Made by a program: the position numbers and the translations under genes | From: an uncultured Oscillibacter sp. | GTDB lineage: Bacteria > Bacillota > Clostridia > Oscillospirales > Oscillospiraceae | Reading direction: 5' to 3' | NCBI GenBank assembly: GCA_904393855.1 | Contig: CAJFNE010000107.1 | Coordinates: forward strand, 1 to 6,378 | Length of the DNA stretch: 6,378 nt | Shown here: piece by piece, positions 5,515 to 6,378 of the stretch | Layout: the number at the start of each line of letters is the position of its first letter | Numbering within the stretch: the stretch's first letter is position 1 | The notes under the pieces: model-generated | Database searches by the model: none | What the model was told of the DNA's origin: nothing | The model's input: only the letters and a program-made list of their open reading frames with translations

Positions 5515-5982
5515 ATGACGCAGACGCGGCCCCGGCTGGCGGTGCGGGACCTGCGGCGGTCCCTGGCGTTCTATCGGGAGGTGCTGGGGCTGGAGATCGT
5601 CCGGGACGGCGGCGCCCTTGTGGAGCTCACCGGCGGGCTGGCCCTGCAGACCCGGGACAGCTGGGCGGGACTCCTGGGAAGGGCTCCGGCGGAGCTGTCC
5701 CCAGGCGGCGGCTGCGGCGCGGTCTCCCTGGAGGCCGAGGACTTTGACGCCTTCCTGACGGCGCTGGCTCGGCACCCGGAGGTGGAGCTGGTCCACCCGG
5801 TCCGGGAGTCCCGCCGGGGCCAGCGCGTGGCCCGGCTGTATGACCCAGACCGCCACATTTTGGAAGTGGAGGAGCCCCTGGCAAAGGTGGCCCGCCGCTT
5901 CTTCGACAGCGGCCTCAACACGGAGGGCGTGGCCCGCCGGATGGACGTGCCCGTGGAGACGGTCCAGAGGTGGCTGAAATGA
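5515..5982 (+). CDS. VOC-superfamily (glyoxalase-like) protein with an HTH-like C-terminal tail
   Basis: This encodes 155 cytoplasmic residues. The N-terminal part is one vicinal-oxygen-chelate module pair: LAVRDLRRSLAFYREVLGLEIV (8-29) and ARLYDPDRHILEVEEPL (106-122) are the typical first and last blocks. The His usually found at the start of the first block is not there (Arg and Pro instead), while the late Glu117 of the ILEV block is kept, so metal binding is doubtful. Residues 124-155 form a tail, KVARRFFDSGLNTEGVARRM and on to VETVQRWLK, that reads as a helix-turn-helix. The substrate is unknown; sensing or binding a small ligand is as plausible as catalysis. The gene starts 1 nt after the spoIIR stop with no strong ribosome binding site (only GGGGCGG close by), so translation is probably coupled to spoIIR. 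An upstream in-frame ATG at 5470 lies inside spoIIR and adds 15 atypical residues. Confidence 0.85.
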   Translation: MTQTRPRLAVRDLRRSLAFYREVLGLEIVRDGGALVELTGGLALQTRDSWAGLLGRAPAELSPGGGCGAVSLEAEDFDAFLTALARHPEVELVHPVRESRRGQRVARLYDPDRHILEVEEPLAKVARRFFDSGLNTEGVARRMDVPVETVQRWLK

Positions 5983-5994
5983 GATATGGAAGAA

Positions 5995-6031
5995 GGCCCC
6001 GCCGGAGATTGCTCCGGCGGGGCCGTTTTTT
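5995..6031 (+). terminator. Strong Rho-independent terminator after the VOC gene
   Basis: GGCCCCGCCGGAG (5995-6007) pairs perfectly with CTCCGGCGGGGCC (6012-6024), giving a 13-bp GC-rich stem with an ATTG loop. It is followed by G and six T residues (6026-6031). It begins 12 nt after the VOC stop codon. Read on the minus strand the stem is followed by TTCTTCC, so it may also help end the convergent hydrolase transcript. Confidence 0.95.
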
Positions 6032-6042
6032 CAGGGATTTGG

Positions 6043-6378
6043 TTACAGGACATCCAGCAGGGCTTCCTCCACCGCTTTGCAGAAGACCTGCGGCTGGTCC
6101 AGGAAAGGGAGGTGCCCCGCATCCAGTGGGATCCACTGCTTATGGGGGGCGGCGATCTGCTGGTAGAAGGCGTGGGCCAAGGAAAAGGGTGTGGTCCAGT
6201 CCCGGGACCCCGCCACCAGGATCACCGGGACCCGGCACTCCCGGTACGGCGCCGAGAGGAGGGAGGCGCCCTCTGCCAGAAGCGCCTGATAGAGCCGCCG
6301 GTTCGCGGCGACCATGGGGCGAAAGGCTGTCATCCACCGCCAGCTGCTGCCGGTCATATACGGGGAGAGGAGGCGGCG
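6043..6378 (-). CDS. Alpha/beta hydrolase, C-terminal part only
   Basis: Only the last 111 residues are in the window; the frame stays open through the right edge, so the nucleophile Ser and the start codon are outside. The visible part holds the acid and base of a catalytic triad: VILVAGSRDWTTPFSLA, with Asp60 of the fragment, and DAGHLPFLDQP, with His89. The spacing and the strand-then-Asp arrangement are typical of small serine hydrolases of the alpha/beta fold (esterase, lipase or peptidase-like). The substrate cannot be inferred. A Met at 6357 could be read as a start, but the resulting 104-residue protein would lack half of the fold, and upstream codons (RRLLSPY) continue without a stop. 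The gene is convergent with the spoIIR-VOC unit and shares the terminator region with it. No signal peptide can be assessed. Confidence 0.85.
   Translation of the reverse strand, partial: RRLLSPYMTGSSWRWMTAFRPMVAANRRLYQALLAEGASLLSAPYRECRVPVILVAGSRDWTTPFSLAHAFYQQIAAPHKQWIPLDAGHLPFLDQPQVFCKAVEEALLDVL

Overview
This is a GC-rich window from what is most likely an endospore-forming, anaerobic Firmicute of the Clostridia, probably an Oscillospiraceae-type gut bacterium. The reasons are a recognisable SpoIIR, the non-mevalonate isoprenoid gene ispE beside it, strong AGGAGG-type ribosome binding sites and short intergenic gaps. The taxonomic placement is an inference from gene content and style, not from a search.

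Layout. (1) Positions 1-1173 hold the 3' part of a CPA2-type Na+/H+ antiporter gene. Its tandem hairpins and terminator (about 1202-1256) also separate it from the convergent small DUF378 membrane-protein gene (1275-1493, minus). (2) A 206-bp divergent intergenic region (1494-1699) carries a good sigma-A-type promoter for the plus strand and a repeated CATTGCAAG motif. (3) An apparent operon runs thrH (1700-2299), a small unrecognised membrane protein (2329-2574) and a DUF1015 protein (2558-3838), closed by a strong hairpin terminator (3846-3882). (4) ispE (3916-4791) starts only 33 nt after that terminator. (5) spoIIR (4881-5513) is preceded by a forespore (sigma-F/G-like) promoter candidate and followed after 1 nt by a VOC-fold gene with a helix-turn-helix-like tail (5515-5982). 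A very strong terminator follows (5995-6031). (6) On the minus strand, the C-terminal part of an alpha/beta hydrolase gene (6043-6378) runs off the right edge.

How the genes fit together. ThrH acts on phosphoserine and homoserine, and DUF1015 genes are, from general knowledge, often found beside serine-biosynthesis genes, so the thrH operon may be a small serine/threonine module with an uncharacterised membrane partner. IspE makes isoprenoid precursors. SpoIIR is the forespore signal that triggers sigma-E activation in the mother cell, and its downstream VOC gene would be made with it.

Most of the window is ordinary chromosomal housekeeping and sporulation content. I see no mobile element, CRISPR array, tRNA or rRNA, and no clearly new multi-gene system. 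The least explained parts are the small membrane protein plus DUF1015 pair next to thrH, and the VOC protein with the HTH-like tail behind spoIIR. No stretch longer than about 210 bases lacks a gene.
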